Below, piece after piece: positions 33,524 through 42,855 of a stretch of DNA of 64,000 nt. Source of the stretch: Tsukamurella sputi (lineage in GTDB: Bacteria > Actinomycetota > Actinomycetes > Mycobacteriales > Mycobacteriaceae); contig NZ_VIGV01000001.1 of the NCBI RefSeq assembly GCF_007858445.1, positions 868,001-932,000 of the forward strand, in the 5' to 3' direction. Every line of letters begins with the position of its first letter. The first letter of the stretch is position 1. The position numbers and the translations under genes are program-made. The notes beneath the pieces are model-generated. The model ran no database searches. It was not told the origin of the DNA and was given only the letters and a program-made list of their open reading frames with translations.

Positions 33524-34834
33524 ATGAGCGCGGTGATTGCGCGCTCTCTGTCCACTGCGGGACGTGTCCTCGCGACCGCCGGCCTGCTGGGCGCGCTCGC
33601 CGCCCCGGCCGCCGCGACGCCCGTCCCCGCACCGTCGCCCACCCCCGTCCCGGCCGTCAAGACGCCGGTGACCGACACCTGCCCGCACAAGCAGCTCCCG
33701 CCACCCGCCGTGGACGCGTCCGAGGTCCCGAAACCCGGACAGCCGACGCCCGCGCCGCTTCCGGTCCCGGATCCGCCCGTCGGGGGCGGGAAGCTGGCCG
33801 GCTGCGGCCTGGTCGTGCCCGACGGTGCGCCGCCCGTCCCGCCCGGCATCGACTCCGCCGGCTGGCTGATCGCCGACGTCACCGACGGAACCGTGCTCGC
33901 CGCGAAGGACCCGCACGGGCGGTACCGGCCCGCGAGCACGATCAAGATACTGCTCGCGCAGGTCGCGTTGCGCGATCTCGACCTGCGCACAGTCGTCGAG
34001 GGCACGGCGGAGGACGCGGCGCAGGAGGGCAACGGCGCGGGCGTGAACGTGGGCGGCCGCTACACCGTCGAGCAGCTCCTGGAGGGCCTCCTCCTGGCCT
34101 CCGGCAACGACGCCGCGCACGCGCTGGCCCGGCAACTCGGCGGGGTCGAGGCGACCGTGACCAAGATGAACGCGCTGGCGGCGTCCCTCGGCGCGCGCGA
34201 TACGCGGACCGCATCACCGTCCGGCCTCGACGGCCCGGGGATGAGCTCCAGCCCGTACGACATGGCGCTCCTCCTCCGCGCCGCGCTGCAGGACGAGCGG
34301 TTCGTGCGGATCGCCGCGACGCCGCAGGTCACGTTCCCCGGACACCCGCCCGTGCCGACCACGGCACCGCCGGCGCCACCCTCGCCCGGGCAGAGCGCGC
34401 CGCCGGCGCCGACGTCCGTGGCGCCCTACCCGATCGTCAACGAGAACCGGCTGCTCACCGACTTCCCCGGTGCGGTCGCGGGCAAGAACGGCTACACCGA
34501 CGATGCGAAGAAGACCTTCGTCGGCGCCGTCGACCGGGACGGACACCGCTACGTGATCGTCCAGATGTTCGGCCTGTCGCAGACCGGCAACACCTACTGG
34601 GACCAGTACCGGCGCCTCCTCGACTACGGAGTCGCGCTGCGCGGCACGTCCGTCGGAACGCTGGTCAAGGCCGAGGGAGCGGCGCAGCGGCCCGATCACG
34701 GCGATGCGGACCGCGTGGTGGAGAGCGGACCGTCGGGGATGGGTAACGGCACCCGGCTCCTCATCGGACTCGGCGGGCTCGCGCTGATCGCCGTGCTGGT
34801 CGGCGCGGCCATGCGCACCAACCGGGGCCGCTGA
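33524..34834 (+). CDS. dacB: D-alanyl-D-alanine carboxypeptidase (DacB1-like PBP)
   Basis: 436 residues. Sec signal peptide about 1-31 (VLATAGLLGALAAPAAA), a Pro-rich linker, then a class A low-molecular-weight PBP domain: active-site SxxK in PASTIKILLAQ near residue 138, SGN motif in LASGNDAAHAL near 192, third motif KNG (AGKNGYTDDAKKTF near 325) where KTG is usual. A Pro-rich insertion (about 282-302) precedes the third motif. A C-terminal helix (LLIGLGGLALIAVLVGAAM) anchors it outside the membrane. It would trim the terminal D-Ala of peptidoglycan stems. Position recalls Rv3330. Confidence 0.9.
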   Translation: MSAVIARSLSTAGRVLATAGLLGALAAPAAATPVPAPSPTPVPAVKTPVTDTCPHKQLPPPAVDASEVPKPGQPTPAPLPVPDPPVGGGKLAGCGLVVPDGAPPVPPGIDSAGWLIADVTDGTVLAAKDPHGRYRPASTIKILLAQVALRDLDLRTVVEGTAEDAAQEGNGAGVNVGGRYTVEQLLEGLLLASGNDAAHALARQLGGVEATVTKMNALAASLGARDTRTASPSGLDGPGMSSSPYDMALLLRAALQDERFVRIAATPQVTFPGHPPVPTTAPPAPPSPGQSAPPAPTSVAPYPIVNENRLLTDFPGAVAGKNGYTDDAKKTFVGAVDRDGHRYVIVQMFGLSQTGNTYWDQYRRLLDYGVALRGTSVGTLVKAEGAAQRPDHGDADRVVESGPSGMGNGTRLLIGLGGLALIAVLVGAAMRTNRGR

Positions 34835-34835
34835 C

Positions 34836-36332
34836 GTGGTGACCGCACCGCTCGGGGCGTCCGTGGTCCCCGACAAGGGACTGCGCTCGAATTCGCTCGG
34901 CCTGCTGAGCAACATGGCGATCGGCCTGTCGTCGACCGCCCCCGCGTACAGCCTCGCGGCGACACTCGGCGGCGTCGTCGGGCACGTGCAGGGCAAGGCG
35001 CCCGCGATGTTCGTGGTCGCCTTCCTGCCGATGCTCATGGTCGCCGTCGCGTACAAGGAACTCGCCGCGGACACCCCCGATGCGGGTACGACGTTCACCT
35101 GGGGCAGCCGGGCCTTCGGTCCGTGGATCGGCTGGATGGGCGGCTGGGGCCTCGCGGTCTCGGCGATCATCTGCCTCGCGAACGTCGCGGAGATCTCCGC
35201 CTCCTACCTGCTGCGGTTCGTCGGGCTGAACGATCTGGCCGACGACCGGACGGTCGTGGTGGGCTTCGGCTGCGTGCTGATCGTGGCGATGACCTGGGTC
35301 TCCTACCGCGGAATCGTCGTCTCCGAGCGCATGCAGAACGTGCTGATGTCCGTCCAGTTCGCGGTGCTCGGCGTGGCCGCGGCGGCGGCGCTGTGGTCCG
35401 TCTACCGGGGCACCGCCGGCCCGCAGGCGGTGCGGCCGAGCTGGGACTGGCTCGACCCGACGGGGCTGAGCTCCTCGCAGATCGCCGCCGCCGTGATCCT
35501 CTGCATCTTCCTGTACTGGGGCTGGGACGCCTGCCTCGCCGTGGGCGAGGAGACGAAGGACTCCTCCTCGACGCCCGGGCGCGCGGCCGTGCTCGCGACG
35601 GTCGTGCTCATGGGTACCTACGTGCTGGTCGCGATCGCGGTACAGGCCTACTCGGGCTTCGGCGCGACGGGGCTCGGCCTGGGCAACACCGACAACCACG
35701 ACGACGTGCTCACCGTTCTGGGCCGTCCCGTCGGGGGCGCGATCCTGGCCGGTCTCCTGGTCCTGACGGTGGCGTTGTCGGCGCTGTCCTCGACCCAGTC
35801 GACGGTGCTGCCCACCGCCCGCGGAACGCTCGCGATGGCGATCTACAAGGCCGTCCCGGACCGGTTCGCGCGGGTGCACCCGAAGTACCTGACGCCCTCC
35901 TTCGGCACCGTGGTGATGGGCGCGTCGGCGTTGGCCTTCTATCTCACGCTGGCGCTGCTGAGCCGCAACACCCTGGAGGATTCGATCAGCTCGCTCGGGC
36001 TTGCCGTCGCCTTCTACTACGCCATCACCGCGTTCGCGTGCGCGTGGTACTTCCGCCGCACCCTCCGTGGATCGCTGCGGAACCTGGTGCTGCGCCTGAT
36101 CTTCCCGGTACTCGGCGGGGTCGCGATGATCTGGGCCTTCGCGCAGAGCGCGGTCGACATGATCGCCCCCGACTACGGCCGGACCGTGATCGGCGGCATC
36201 GGCGGTGTCTTCGTTATCGGCATCGGCATGCTGGTTCTCGGTGTGCCGCTGATGATCGCGTGCGCAGTGACCCGTCCGGCCTTCTTCCGCGGGCGCACGC
36301 TGCCCCGGGCGACGGCGCCCGAGGACGCCTGA
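34836..36332 (+). CDS. APC-family amino acid/amine permease
   Basis: 498 residues, 12 predicted membrane helices. The first-helix region LGLLSNMAIGLSSTAPAYSLA near residue 25 and helix 3 region FGPWIGWMGGWGLAVSAIIC near 95 are APC-superfamily hallmarks; the loop with CLAVGEETKDSSSTPGRAAV near 235 is typical. Likely imports an amino acid or amine by proton symport; substrate unknown. GTG 34836 starts 2 nt after the carboxypeptidase stop, so the genes are co-transcribed. Confidence 0.9.
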   Translation: MVTAPLGASVVPDKGLRSNSLGLLSNMAIGLSSTAPAYSLAATLGGVVGHVQGKAPAMFVVAFLPMLMVAVAYKELAADTPDAGTTFTWGSRAFGPWIGWMGGWGLAVSAIICLANVAEISASYLLRFVGLNDLADDRTVVVGFGCVLIVAMTWVSYRGIVVSERMQNVLMSVQFAVLGVAAAAALWSVYRGTAGPQAVRPSWDWLDPTGLSSSQIAAAVILCIFLYWGWDACLAVGEETKDSSSTPGRAAVLATVVLMGTYVLVAIAVQAYSGFGATGLGLGNTDNHDDVLTVLGRPVGGAILAGLLVLTVALSALSSTQSTVLPTARGTLAMAIYKAVPDRFARVHPKYLTPSFGTVVMGASALAFYLTLALLSRNTLEDSISSLGLAVAFYYAITAFACAWYFRRTLRGSLRNLVLRLIFPVLGGVAMIWAFAQSAVDMIAPDYGRTVIGGIGGVFVIGIGMLVLGVPLMIACAVTRPAFFRGRTLPRATAPEDA

Positions 36333-36348
36333 GCCGCCCGCTCCCCGA

Positions 36349-37347
36349 TCAGCGCTTGCGGCGCAGCAACGAGCCGAGCCCCAAACCGGCGACGAGGCCG
36401 GCCGCACCGGCGATCGCCGTCCGTCCGGCATCGGGCTCGGAGCGGATGACGGGCGAGATCACCACGGGCTCAGGGGCGGCCGGGATCACGTAGCGCTGGT
36501 TGCGCGGATCGGTGGCCGCCCAGGCGGTGGCGAACAGCACGATCCGGGCGGTGAAGTAGATGAACAGCATGATGCCGAGGATCGGTCCGAAGGTGGCACC
36601 GGCCGGACCCTTCATCGCGCTCCCGATGAGCAGGGTGGCGACCTGCGTGAGGATCATGAAAGCGACGGCGGCCATGAGACCCGCCCGGGTGGCGTTGCGC
36701 CACGGGAACTGCACCCGGGGCAGACGGGCGATCACGAAGGTCCACAGCACCCACAGCGCGAGCAGCGTCACGAGCAGGGTGGCGCCCGAGATCAGGAAGT
36801 GCAGGCCGGGCATGTCGTCCAGTCCGGCCGCGTCGAGCAGCTTGCCGGTGAGCGGACTGCTGCCCGCCGCCATGAGGGCGATGCACGCGACGAGCGCGAC
36901 GAACAGGCCCGCGAGCGCGCCCAGATCAGCCAACTTGGTCTTGACGAAGTTCTGCTCCGGCACCTCGCTGTCCCACATCTCGGTGAGCCCCGCGCGGACG
37001 TTCGCCATCCAGCCCAGGCCGGCCCAGAGCGCGCCCGCGAGGCCCACGACACCGACGGTGCCGCGCGAGGCGATGGCCTGGTCGACCAGATCGCTCACCG
37101 ACTTGCGCAGGCTCTCCTCGCTGATCACCGAGTTGATCTGGTCCTTGATCTCCCTGAGCAGATCGGCGTCGTTGATGAGGATGTAGCCGCCGATGGCGAA
37201 GGCCACCATGATCAGCGGGAACAGCGCGAAGACGCTGAAGTACGTGATCCCGGCGCCGAAGTAGTCGCCCTTCTTGTCCTGGTACCGCATGGCCGCGGCC
37301 ATGATGTGGTCGAACCACGGCCATTTATCGCGGTACTTCTGGAGCAT
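36349..37347 (-). CDS. YihY/BrkB-family inner membrane protein
   Basis: 332 residues with about six membrane helices. The family core KGDYFGAGITYFSVFALFPL near residue 32 and the Trp-rich segment FPWRNATRAGLMAAVAFM near 212 are present. A strong AGGAGGA site lies 9 nt before ATG 37347. These are poorly understood envelope proteins once misnamed ribonuclease BN. The C-terminal basic tail is cytosolic. Synteny matches Rv3335c next to trpS. Confidence 0.9.
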   Translation of the reverse strand: MLQKYRDKWPWFDHIMAAAMRYQDKKGDYFGAGITYFSVFALFPLIMVAFAIGGYILINDADLLREIKDQINSVISEESLRKSVSDLVDQAIASRGTVGVVGLAGALWAGLGWMANVRAGLTEMWDSEVPEQNFVKTKLADLGALAGLFVALVACIALMAAGSSPLTGKLLDAAGLDDMPGLHFLISGATLLVTLLALWVLWTFVIARLPRVQFPWRNATRAGLMAAVAFMILTQVATLLIGSAMKGPAGATFGPILGIMLFIYFTARIVLFATAWAATDPRNQRYVIPAAPEPVVISPVIRSEPDAGRTAIAGAAGLVAGLGLGSLLRRKR

Positions 37348-37385
37348 GGGGAGTCGTCCTCCTACTGTTCGCTATTGCACAGCGG

Positions 37386-38488
<1,103 letters not shown>

Positions 38489-38525
38489 GCCACCCGGCCC
38501 CGGTGGTCCGGTCACCGCGGCGTCT

Positions 38526-38570
38526 CGCGGAGTCGGCCTGCCGGTCCGGGAACCGGAGCGCGACTCCGCG
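38526..38570 (-). terminator. Hairpin downstream of exonuclease III
   Basis: Ten-bp arms CGCGGAGTCG / CGACTCCGCG enclose a smaller CCGGT/ACCGG hairpin, 18 bp past the exonuclease stop. Likely terminator of the leftward barnase-barstar-xthA transcript. Confidence 0.5.
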
Positions 38571-38587
38571 CGCAGGACCCCGTCGAC

Positions 38588-39397
38588 CTAGTCCGTGTAC
38601 TCGACGGTGACCGGCGCGTGGTCGGACCAGCGCAGGTTGTACGCCGCCGCCCGCTCGACGTGCGCGGAGGTCGCGCGCTTGGCCAGCGCGTTGTTGGCGA
38701 TCTGCAGGTCGATCCGCCAGCCGGAGTCGTTGTCGAAAGCCTTGCCGCGCCACGACCACCAGGCGGAGGGCCCGGGCACGCCGGGATGCAGTTCCCGCAC
38801 GACGTCCTTGAACGCGCGCCCCTCGCCGATGTACTCGCTCATCCAGGCCCGCTCCTCGGGCAGGAACCCCGAGTTCTTGACGTTGCCCTTCCAGTTCTTG
38901 ATGTCCAGCTCGGTGTGGCCGATGTTCCAGTCGCCGCACACGAGGACCTCGCGGCGCTTACGCCCCAGCTTGGCGAGGTAGTCGCCGAACTCGGTACGGA
39001 ACCGGTCCTTCTCGTCCTGCCGTTCCGTGCCCACATCGCCCGACGGGAGGTACAACGAGCCGACGGTGAGGCCGTCGAAGTCGGCCTCGATGTACCGGCC
39101 CGCATGATCGAACTCGTCGCTGCCGAAGCCGATGCGCACCGCGTCGGCTTCGCGGCGCGAGAGCACGGCGACCCCGTTGCGCCCCGCCGTCGAGGACTCC
39201 GCCGCCGCCAGGTGCCAGCCCTCCTCCAGGGCCGGCGCGAGCGCCGTCAGCGTCTGCTTGTGCGTGGCACGCACCTCCTGCAGCAGCACCACCTCGGCCT
39301 TGGTCGCACGGAGCCAGGGCAGCATGCCGAGGTTCTCCTCCGAGCGCTGCTTCACGGCAGCGCGGATCCCGTTGACGTTGATCGACGAGATGATCAT
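38588..39397 (-). CDS. xthA: Exodeoxyribonuclease III (AP endonuclease)
   Basis: 269 residues, ExoIII/EEP fold. Metal and catalytic motifs: ISSINVNGIRAA at the N-terminus, LLQEVRAT near 40, YLPSGDVG near 115, CGDWNIGHTELDIKN near 150, and WSDHAPV near 257 with the general-base His. It acts at abasic sites and 3' ends in base excision repair. The ATG overlaps the barstar-like stop by 4 nt, so it is expressed with the RNase/inhibitor pair. Confidence 0.93.
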   Translation of the reverse strand: MIISSINVNGIRAAVKQRSEENLGMLPWLRATKAEVVLLQEVRATHKQTLTALAPALEEGWHLAAAESSTAGRNGVAVLSRREADAVRIGFGSDEFDHAGRYIEADFDGLTVGSLYLPSGDVGTERQDEKDRFRTEFGDYLAKLGRKRREVLVCGDWNIGHTELDIKNWKGNVKNSGFLPEERAWMSEYIGEGRAFKDVVRELHPGVPGPSAWWSWRGKAFDNDSGWRIDLQIANNALAKRATSAHVERAAAYNLRWSDHAPVTVEYTD

Positions 39398-39825
39398 GCG
39401 AGCGCCTCCACCGTCAGGCCCGATCCCGCCCACACGGAACGCACGCCGGGGCCGTCGGCGTGTTCGGACACCGCCAGCAGGACCCGGACCTCGCGGTCCG
39501 CCAGCACGGCGACGAAGGTGGCGAGCAGATCCGGCTCATCCGCGAGCACCTGTTCGGCCTGGGCGATCCCGAGCACGACGGCCTCCGGCCCGCCGAGCCA
39601 GTCGAGATCCCCGAGGCTGTCGGCGAGGGCGTCCCAGTTGCCGCCGAAGTCGAGGGGGAACTGCAGAACCGCCGACACCTCGTCGAGCAGCGCCGCCTTG
39701 GTGCGCATCCGGCTGCCCCGTGCGACGAGGACGCGCGGACGCTCCCTGCGCTTGACGGCGTCCAGGTCGGTGCCGGTCAGTGCCGCCCCGGCACCGGCGG
39801 AGAGGAACTGCGGAAGTGTGCTCAT
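39394..39825 (-). CDS. Barstar-family ribonuclease inhibitor
   Basis: 143 residues. The barstar core is at about 57-110: PLDFGGNWDALADSLGDLDW aligns with the barnase-contacting helix of barstar, keeping both Asp residues equivalent to Asp35 and Asp39; VVLGIAQAEQVL and VRVLLAVSE complete the fold. An N-terminal extension of about 30 residues is present. Its ATG overlaps the barnase-like stop (ATGA), so toxin and inhibitor are translationally linked. It is cytosolic and would protect the cell before the RNase is exported. Confidence 0.87.
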   Translation of the reverse strand: MSTLPQFLSAGAGAALTGTDLDAVKRRERPRVLVARGSRMRTKAALLDEVSAVLQFPLDFGGNWDALADSLGDLDWLGGPEAVVLGIAQAEQVLADEPDLLATFVAVLADREVRVLLAVSEHADGPGVRSVWAGSGLTVEALA

Positions 39826-40277
39826 CGGATCCTCGTGAAGGTCTCGTAGTGGTCCAGGGTGTACCAGGCACCGCCGTCGGCCCCGGTGATGATGCGCTCG
39901 GCGTCGCGGCCGCGGCCCGACTTCTTGATGTTGACGTCCCACTCGGTGTACTTGGCCGCCTTGCCCTGGGAATCGGTCTTGGGCAGTCGACCTTCGAAGT
40001 TGCCGAAGTCACGGCCGCCCTGGGTACCCGAGCCGTCCTTGGGCGGCCATGTGCCCGCGTCGATCCGGGCGAGCGTGTCGAGGACGCGTTGCGGGACGGC
40101 GGAGTTCGACGACGACGTACGGCCGGCGGGGCCGGGCTTCGCCGTCACCGACGACGCAGTGGCCGCCGACGACGCGGACGTAGCAGACGCGCGCTCGGGG
40201 GTGGACGACTTACCGCACGCGACGAGTCCGAAGACGGCGAGTAGCGCGACGACGCACAGGGCGAGGATCCTTCGCAT
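39822..40277 (-). CDS. Barnase-like guanyl-specific ribonuclease, lipoprotein
   Basis: 151 residues. Lipoprotein signal peptide with lipobox GLVAC (Cys near residue 21), a Ser/Ala/Thr linker of about 40 residues, then a microbial RNase (N1/Sa/barnase) domain. FGNFEGRLP, YTEWDVN, AERIITG and LDHYETFTRIR align with barnase, retaining residues equivalent to catalytic Glu73, Arg87 and His102. It should therefore be active. ATG 40277 is set by a leaderless -10 and the signal peptide. Surface-tethered RNase paired with a downstream barstar suggests competition or nucleotide scavenging (inference). Confidence 0.88.
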   Translation of the reverse strand: MRRILALCVVALLAVFGLVACGKSSTPERASATSASSAATASSVTAKPGPAGRTSSSNSAVPQRVLDTLARIDAGTWPPKDGSGTQGGRDFGNFEGRLPKTDSQGKAAKYTEWDVNIKKSGRGRDAERIITGADGGAWYTLDHYETFTRIR

Positions 40278-40284
40278 GGCGACG

Positions 40285-40290
40285 ACCCTA
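40285..40290 (-). promoter_or_regulatory. Leaderless promoter -10 of the barnase-barstar-xthA operon
   Basis: TAGGGT on the minus strand, 7 nt before ATG 40277 and overlapping the stop of the upstream MFS gene. Confidence 0.45.
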
Positions 40291-41472
40291 CCGAGGGACA
40301 CCGACAGTTACCGCGCCACGGCGAGCGACCAGCACGCCGACGGCGAAGATCACGAGCCCGGCCAGCGCGAGTCCGCTGCCCACCAACGCGGGCGCCGTGT
40401 ACCCGGCACCGGCGGAGATGACCGCACCACCGAGCAGCGCGCCGAGCGCGTTCGCGATGTTGAGCGCCGAGTGGTTGAGCGTGGCGGCCAGGGTCTGCGC
40501 CTCGCCCGCGACGTCCATCAGGCGGGTCTGCAGGGCGGGCACCAGCGCCGAGGCCGTGAGCCCGATCAGGAAGAACAACGTGACCGCGGCGAAGGGCTGC
40601 GGCGCGAACAGCGAGAACAGTGCCTGCAGCACGACGAGCGCAGCGAGCGCGACGACGATCGACCGGGTCACCGAGCCGTCCGCCGCGCGACCGCCCACCG
40701 CGTTGCCGATCACCATGCCCACGCCGTAGGCGGCGAGGACCACGGGGACCGACGCGGCGCTGAGCCCGGAGACGGATGTCAGCGTGGTCGAGATGTAGGT
40801 GTACACGGCGAACATGCCGCCGAAGCCGACGACGCCGGTGAGCAGCGCGAACCACACCTGCGGGCGCGCCAGTGCGCCGAGCTCCGTCATCGGGTTGGTG
40901 ACGGGGATCTGCACGGCGGGCAGGAAGGCCAGCAGCGCCACGACGGTGACCGCACCGATCAGCACGACGACGGCCATCGCGTACCGCCAGCTCAACGCGG
41001 TCCCGAGCCAGGTCACCAGAGGCACGCCGATCACGTTGGCGACGGACAGGCCCATCAGCACCCGCCCCACGGCCTTCCCCCGTTCCGCGGGGCCGGCCAA
41101 GTGCGCGGCCACCAGCGCGGCGACGCCGAAGAAGGCGCCGTGCGGCAGGCCGGCGATGAACCGGGCCGCCATCAGCGTCCCGTACGTCGGCGCGAAGACG
41201 GAGAGCGCGTTGCCCACCGTGAAGGCCACCATCAGAGCGATCAGCAGCGCCCGGCGCGGCACGCGCGCGAAGGCGGCGGCGATCAGGGGCGCCCCGACGA
41301 CCACACCGAGCGCGTACGCCGAGATCACGTGCCCGGCGACCGGCTCGGTGACCCGCAGATCCGCGGCGATGTCGGGCAGCAGCCCCATCGCTGCGAACTC
41401 GGTGGTGCCGATGCCGAAGCCGCCGAGCGCCATGGCGCCGACCGCGAGCCTGGTGCGGGTAGAAGAGTCCAC
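40288..41472 (-). CDS. MFS transporter, DHA1 family (AraJ/Cmr-like)
   Basis: About 394 residues, 12 membrane helices. Characteristic segments: GGFGIGTTEFAAMGLLPDIA in helix 1 and MAARFIAGLPHGAFFGVAAL near 105; the first half ends in a cytosolic loop near 190. Typical of arabinose-efflux/chloramphenicol-resistance pumps; substrate unknown. GTG 41472 is taken as start; TTG 41484 is possible. It is divergent from the SAM riboswitch and metX region. Confidence 0.88.
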   Translation of the reverse strand: MDSSTRTRLAVGAMALGGFGIGTTEFAAMGLLPDIAADLRVTEPVAGHVISAYALGVVVGAPLIAAAFARVPRRALLIALMVAFTVGNALSVFAPTYGTLMAARFIAGLPHGAFFGVAALVAAHLAGPAERGKAVGRVLMGLSVANVIGVPLVTWLGTALSWRYAMAVVVLIGAVTVVALLAFLPAVQIPVTNPMTELGALARPQVWFALLTGVVGFGGMFAVYTYISTTLTSVSGLSAASVPVVLAAYGVGMVIGNAVGGRAADGSVTRSIVVALAALVVLQALFSLFAPQPFAAVTLFFLIGLTASALVPALQTRLMDVAGEAQTLAATLNHSALNIANALGALLGGAVISAGAGYTAPALVGSGLALAGLVIFAVGVLVARRGAVTVGVPR

Positions 41473-41563
41473 GGGACGGTGCAACGCCCCGTGGACTTCC
41501 CCGCTTCCCGCCTGCTGCTGTGACCTCGTTCACGAGAAATCGGTCCGTTATGATGCAGACAGA

Positions 41564-41680
41564 GGTCATGAGTGTCAGCGCACAGCCCCGGCTTGCTGAC
41601 CGGCAACCCTCCACCGCGGTGGGGTGCCCCGGGTGATGACCTGGTTTCCCGGCTCGCCCGCCGGGTGGCAAGCGCGAGGA
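41564..41680 (+). ncRNA. SAM-IV riboswitch in the metX leader
   Basis: The segment from GGTCATGAGTG through GCTTGCTGACCGGCAACCCT, GGTGGGGTGCCCCGGGTGATGAC and GGCAAGCGC matches, block by block, the SAM-IV aptamer known from Mycobacteriales and Streptomyces methionine genes. The last helix ends a few bases from the metX ribosome site (GAGGAGAGG), so S-adenosylmethionine binding probably hides it and represses translation. Confidence 0.88.
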
Positions 41681-41688
41681 GAGGTTCG

Positions 41689-42837
41689 GTGACCATCAGC
41701 ATCCGCACGGGACGCCCCATCGACAGTCCCCCGGGAGACTGGGCCCGGGTGCCCGACGGTGCGCTGCAGTCCCTGTCGCTGGGCCCGCTGGTCCTGGAAT
41801 CGGGCGTCGTCCTCGAGGACGTGACGATGGCCTTCCAGCGCTGGGGACAGCCCAACGCCGCCCGCGACAACGTCCTGCTCGCGCTGCACGCCCTCACCGG
41901 CGACTCGCACGTCACGGGGCCCGCGGACGCGGATCACGGCTCCGCCGGGTGGTGGGACGGCCTGATCGGTCCCGGCGCCGCCGTCGACACCGACGAGTGG
42001 TGCGTCGTCTCCGCGAACGTCCTGGGCGGTTGCTCGGGTTCGACGGGGCCGGCCTCGCTCGCCCCGGACGGGCGCCCGTACGGCTCCCGCTTCCCCGTGA
42101 TCACGGTGCGCGATCAGGTCGAGGCCGAGGCCGCACTGCTGCGCGCCCTCGACGTGCACGACATCGCCTCCGTCGTCGGCGGATCGATGGGCGGCGCCCG
42201 GGCCCTCGAGTGGGCCCTCATGTACGGCGACTTCCTCCGCTCGGCGCTGATCCTCGCCGTGGGCGCCCGCGCGACGGCCGATCAGATCGGCACGCAGACG
42301 ACGCAGATCGCGGCGATCACAGCGGACCCGCACTGGCAGGGCGGCGACTACTACGACTCGGAGGTCACGCCCGCCGCGGGCCTGGGCATCGCGCGGCGGA
42401 TCGCGCACCTCACCTACCGCACCGAGATCGAACTGGACAGCCGGTTCGGCAACGACGCCCAGGGCGACGAGGACCCGCTCACCGGGGGCCGCTACGCCGT
42501 CACCTCGTACCTCGACCATCAGGCCGACAAGCTGGTGAACCGGTTCGACGCCGGCAGCTACGTGGTACTGACCGACGTGCTCAATCATCACGACGTGGGA
42601 CGCGGCCGCGGAGGCGTCGAGGCGGCGCTGCGCGGTTGCCGGGTCCCGATCGTGGTGGGCGGCATCGATTCCGACCGGCTCTACCCGTTGCGCCTGCAGC
42701 GGGAGCTCGCCGAGTTGCTTCCGGGCTGCGACGACCTCGTAGTGGTGCGTTCCCGCGACGGCCACGACGGCTTCCTCACCGAAAGCGACGCCGTGGCGGC
42801 CCTTCTCGCGCGGACCATGGATCTCGCGCGACGCTAG
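41689..42837 (+). CDS. metX: Homoserine O-acetyltransferase
   Basis: 382 residues, alpha/beta-hydrolase fold acyltransferase. Nucleophile Ser in [14 protein letters not shown] near residue 165, oxyanion/substrate region [14 protein letters not shown] near 108, catalytic Asp in [11 protein letters not shown] near 325 and His in DGHDGFLTE near 358. Acetylates homoserine with acetyl-CoA, the first committed step to methionine. GTG 41689 has an ideal GAGGAGAGG site. No metY is adjacent, unlike the M. tuberculosis metC-metA pair. Confidence 0.95.
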   Translation: MTISIRTGRPIDSPPGDWARVPDGALQSLSLGPLVLESGVVLEDVTMAFQRWGQPNAARDNVLLALHALTGDSHVTGPADADHGSAGWWDGLIGPGAAVDTDEWCVVSANVLGGCSGSTGPASLAPDGRPYGSRFPVITVRDQVEAEAALLRALDVHDIASVVGGSMGGARALEWALMYGDFLRSALILAVGARATADQIGTQTTQIAAITADPHWQGGDYYDSEVTPAAGLGIARRIAHLTYRTEIELDSRFGNDAQGDEDPLTGGRYAVTSYLDHQADKLVNRFDAGSYVVLTDVLNHHDVGRGRGGVEAALRGCRVPIVVGGIDSDRLYPLRLQRELAELLPGCDDLVVVRSRDGHDGFLTESDAVAALLARTMDLARR

Positions 42838-42855
42838 CGGGTTGCCGGTGGTCCC

